NCBI GenBank assembly: GCA_003344405.1
Contig: NOWV01000035.1
Coordinates: 124,001 to 188,000, forward strand
Length of the DNA: 64,000 bases
Direction: 5' to 3'
Source of the DNA: Trichoplax sp. H2
Lineage: Eukaryota; Placozoa; Uniplacotomia; Trichoplacea
Under the pieces are notes generated by a model. It had not been told where the DNA came from. It ran no database searches and was given only the letters and a program-made list of their open reading frames with translations. The translations under genes and the position numbers were made by a program. This document shows, one piece after another, positions 62,101-64,000 of the stretch (position 1 is its first letter; every line of letters begins with the position of its first letter).

Positions 62101-62814
62101 TATAACTACTGTACTTCCAATTGCTTGATCAATGCAACTACAACGAGTCGCTGCTTGATGATGGCAATGAAAGCAAGGCCATTTTTTGGGTGGAGGGGGG
62201 GGGGGGATTATCATTACAGTAGCATCCATTGCATTGATATCTCCTATCGCTAAGAGTCGATTCAAGACTTTGTAAGCATGGAGGACTAGCCTGATCGGCC
62301 ATCCTACCATGTTTGTATTTTTACGGATGGGTTTTGATGCTTGTTCTTCCTCTATTCTTTTGACTTTCTTTGTACAAGTAAAGCTTGACTACAAGGAGAC
62401 GTTATGCAAGTGAAATCGCTTGTACAAGTAAAAAAGAGTGTGATACTGGTATGGTTTAGACAAGAAACGCAACATAATCCATGTTGGAAAATTACCTTCC
62501 AAGTCTTCGGATATAGTCCGATGAACATGTTGTAGCGACGGCATAGTGTTGGCGACGTTGGATGGCAATGGAGAATCCATTAATTGGACAAATTGGACAT
62601 AATTACCAGGGAACATGCCTTTTAAGCCAGTACGAAGATTGGTACCTGTAATCCAATCTGTAGAAGCTACATCCAGCCATGCATCAAAATCGTTACCCCA
62701 TTCGTAGGCATCCACTAAAATAACATCGCCATCGCCAATTTCAATTTCTCCTTCATAATCTGGATCAGGAGTAAAGGGAAAGGACGCTTTAAATTTGGCA
62801 TAACGACCAGCCAT
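47118..62814 (-). CDS. PIK3R1: PI3-kinase p85-type regulatory subunit with added SAM and C1 domains, complete, 16 exons, 896 aa
   Basis: Exons in coding order: 62814-62496, 51046-50952, 50751-49967, 49856-49758, 49666-49565, 49482-49397, 49317-49248, 49151-49056, 48958-48778, 48682-48560, 48484-48345, 48242-48066, 47946-47875, 47633-47589, 47485-47390, 47322-47118. All phases close (2691 nt). Domains: SH3 1-80 ([20 protein letters not shown] ending [10 protein letters not shown]); SAM about 141-207 ([33 protein letters not shown]); C1 232-281 with every zinc ligand (H, FCDKC, QCRDC, H, C, C); RhoGAP about 297-495; nSH2 about 511-605 ([15 protein letters not shown]); iSH2 about 612-775 ([35 protein letters not shown]); cSH2 about 788-893 ([15 protein letters not shown]). 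The iSH2 coiled coil binds and restrains p110; the SH2s bind pYxxM. In the RhoGAP the arginine-finger position reads GIYS, not GIYR, so GAP activity is unlikely. Confidence 0.93.
55125..55390. repeat. Tandem array, unit 61-62 bp, about 4.3 copies
   Basis: Units start GTGCAAGTTTGTATCCCTC at 55125 (variant), 55186, 55247, 55309 and 55371, each followed by TTCTACGATCTTT(A/C)ATGAGTCA and GGAATTGTAATATT-like ends. Confidence 0.9.
56101..56440. repeat. Diverged tandem array, unit about 85-105 bp, 4 copies
   Basis: TTTTCAATCTCATC recurs near 56129, 56226, 56313 and 56417, followed by CCATGTCCTTGCGGTTTA-like and TTTAGGCAATAATGCATTCTC-like blocks. Confidence 0.8.
57195..57720. repeat. Irregular tandem array, 5 copies, spacing about 80-130 bp
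   Basis: AAACGTTTACTATTCTT recurs near 57223, 57347, 57431, 57513 and 57641, each followed by a TCCTTCC(A/G)TAGATTGAAG-like block and GAGTAAAA. Most copies are preceded by AAGAAGAATTTTCTTGTACA or a variant. Confidence 0.85.
59740..60380. repeat. Tandem array, unit about 140-157 bp, 4 copies
   Basis: AACTTAGTCAGTAGGATTG recurs near 59778, 59935, 60090 and 60230. Each unit then has GGCTTGCGATACA, GGAAACAAAC-like, TTTTCCCATCGTCTAC and ACCCAGTTGGAATT-like blocks. Confidence 0.88.
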
Positions 62815-63055
62815 CTTTTACAATTGCATCATTTGACGTGGCAAAATGCAGGCGATACTAAGCAAAAATGACGATCCCAGTGGTTGGATTGCAATCAGCA
62901 TGGAGATGGATTACAAACAAATTGCCATCATGGCTGCCTGCAAATCGTCTAGCCACAGAGGTTGCAAATGGAGGCACTTGAGCTAAAGTCGATCTAGCGT
63001 TCTATAGAGGGGCTTGCCGATGAGGGACTGACTTCTCCTACACTGGTCTTCGAGT
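62815..63055 (-). promoter_or_regulatory. Presumed promoter / 5' leader of the p85-like gene
   Basis: Unique, somewhat more GC-balanced sequence between the p85 ATG (62814) and the minisatellite. It is the only unique upstream sequence in the window. No TATA box or named site is convincing, and a noncoding first exon could lie beyond. Confidence 0.35.
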
Positions 63056-64000
63056 GGAGGTCTGCCACGGCCCACAGGGTGTTTTTAACCCTTTACTACT
63101 GCACTGACTACGGTCTGCCACGGTCGCGAGGGTGCTTTCAACCCTTTACTACTACAATACACTGACACTGTCTGCCAGGGTCGAGAGGGTGCTTTACTAC
63201 TGCCAGGGTCGAGTGGGTGCTTTACCACTGCAGTACACTGACACAGTCTGCCAGGGTCGAGTGGGTGCTTTACGGCACTGCAGTACACTGACACAGTCTG
63301 CCAGGGCCGAGAGGGTGCTTTCAACCCTTTACTACAGTACTACAGTACACTGACACTGTCTGCCAGGGTCGAGAGGGTGCTTTCAACCCTTTACTACTAT
63401 AGTACACTGACACTGTCTGCCAGGGTCGAGAGGGTGCTTTACTACTGCATTTACTACAGTCTACTAGGGCCGAGTGGGTGCTTTACCACTACAGTACACT
63501 GACTACAGTCTACCAGGGTCGAGTGGGTGCTTTACNNNNNNNNNNNNNNNNNNNNACTGACACAGTCTGCCAGGGCCGAGAGGGTGCTTTCAACCCTTTA
63601 CTACTACTGTACACTGTACAGTACACTGACACTGTCTGCCAGGGTCGAGAGGGTGCTTTACTACTGTATTTACTACATTCTACCAGGGCCGAGTGGGTGC
63701 TTTACCACTACAGTACACTGACTACAGTCTGCCAGGGTCGAGTGGGTGCTTTACCACTGTAGTACTGACACAGTCTGCCAGGGCCGAGAGGGTGCTTTCA
63801 ACCCTTTACTACTACAGTACAGTACACTGACACTGTCTGCCAGGGTCGAGAGGGTGCTTTACAGTACTGCATTTACTACAGTCTACCAGGGTCGAGTGGG
63901 TGCTTTACCACTACAGTACACTGACACTGTCTGCCAGGGTCGAGAGGGTGCTTTACCACTGCATTTACTACAGTCTACCAGGGCCGAGTGGGTGCTTTAC
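63056..64000. repeat. Minisatellite with GGGTCGAGNGGGTGCTTT core, running off the right edge
   Basis: About 15 or more units of variable length (roughly 35-75 bp). The constant core is CTGCCAGGGTCGAGAGGGTG or its GAGTGGGTG variant, followed by CTTTACTACT or CTTTCAACCCTTTACTACT and a variable ACAGTACACTGACACTGT linker. Two unit types (GAGAGGG with CAACCC, and GAGTGGG without) alternate irregularly. Reading frames here (63085-63324 minus, 63478-63762 plus) are repeat translations (for example KAPSRPWQTV) and not genes. The array contains a gap. Confidence 0.92.
63536..63555. other. Assembly gap (20 N)
   Basis: Placeholder run of 20 N inside the minisatellite, where collapse or misjoining of units is expected. 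Confidence 0.99.

Larger units (their letters stand above)
57183..62206. repeat. Five poly-C / poly-G runs
   Basis: Runs of nine or more C or G lie at about 57184, 58564, 60703, 61249 and 62196. The first three read C on the plus strand, the last two G. Several abut A or T runs (for example C-run then A-run at 60703-60730). I saw no comparable run elsewhere in the window. Confidence 0.85.
51047..62495. other. 11.4 kb first coding intron of the p85-like gene
   Basis: Exon phases on either side fit (GAA G | TT TGT), so this is one intron. By eye its left part (51-54 kb) is ordinary AT-rich sequence, while 54-62 kb has a different texture: many short tandem repeats, frequent TTGCAAAAT words and five C/G homopolymer runs. 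The frames in it (for example 55379-55618, 57211-57483, 58737-58994, 59213-59542, 62065-62310) are unsupported by any domain and several translate tandem repeats. An alternative upstream promoter for a shorter, SH3-less isoform is possible but not visible. Confidence 0.7.

Noticed and set aside
63085-63762. Frames repeating KAPSRPWQTV or GRVGAL
   Set aside because: Minisatellite translations; no start context, and frame is lost at unit-length changes and at the gap.

Overview
This window is animal nuclear DNA: AT-rich, dense with short spliced exons (many introns are under 300 bases), and carrying metazoan genes in typical spliced form. The gene set (STIL, Dab-type PTB adaptor, class IA PI3K p85, calreticulin, SGTA, ARL16, TBCC), the low GC content and the compact layout fit an early-branching animal. 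A placozoan of the Trichoplax/Hoilungia type is my best guess, but this is inference; no species-diagnostic sequence was checked. I rebuilt the gene models by joining exons at GT/AG sites with matching reading phase; where all phases close, I say so.

Layout, left to right. 1-771: 5' part of an SREK1-like splicing factor (minus), cut by the window edge. 772-2285: a GTAC-rich palindromic low-complexity spacer with an assembly gap. 2286-3914: ARL16-like GTPase (plus, 5 exons). 4792-8122: SGTA co-chaperone (minus, 12 exons). 10767-17250: STIL centriole-duplication protein (minus, 24 exons). 18631-22794: calreticulin (minus, 9 exons), with a perfect ER-stress response element upstream and an apparent misassembly in its fourth-exon-side large intron. 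24380-25630: C19orf44/DUF4614 protein (plus, single exon). About 29117-38867: Dab-like PTB endocytic adaptor with eight LDDIFSP-type repeats (plus). 40838-41860: tubulin cofactor C (minus, one coding exon). 42451-46206: helical-repeat protein, probably FIRRM/C1orf112 (plus, at least 17 exons). 47118-62814: PI3-kinase p85-type regulatory subunit (minus, 16 exons) with the architecture SH3-SAM-C1-RhoGAP-SH2-iSH2-SH2 and an 11.4 kb first coding intron full of tandem repeats and poly-C/G runs. 63056-64000: minisatellite running off the right edge.

The genes are independently transcribed eukaryotic units, not an operon. Themes do recur: centriole/cilium/microtubule biology (STIL, ARL16, TBCC), protein quality control (SGTA, calreticulin) and receptor signalling/endocytosis (Dab, p85). 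I see no sign that the clustering is functional. Points most worth a second look are the SAM+C1 p85 with a lost RhoGAP arginine finger, the exact ERSE in front of calreticulin, the repeated LDDIFSP motif of the Dab-like protein, and the misplaced contig inside the calreticulin gene. I found no tRNA, rRNA, CRISPR or clear transposase gene.
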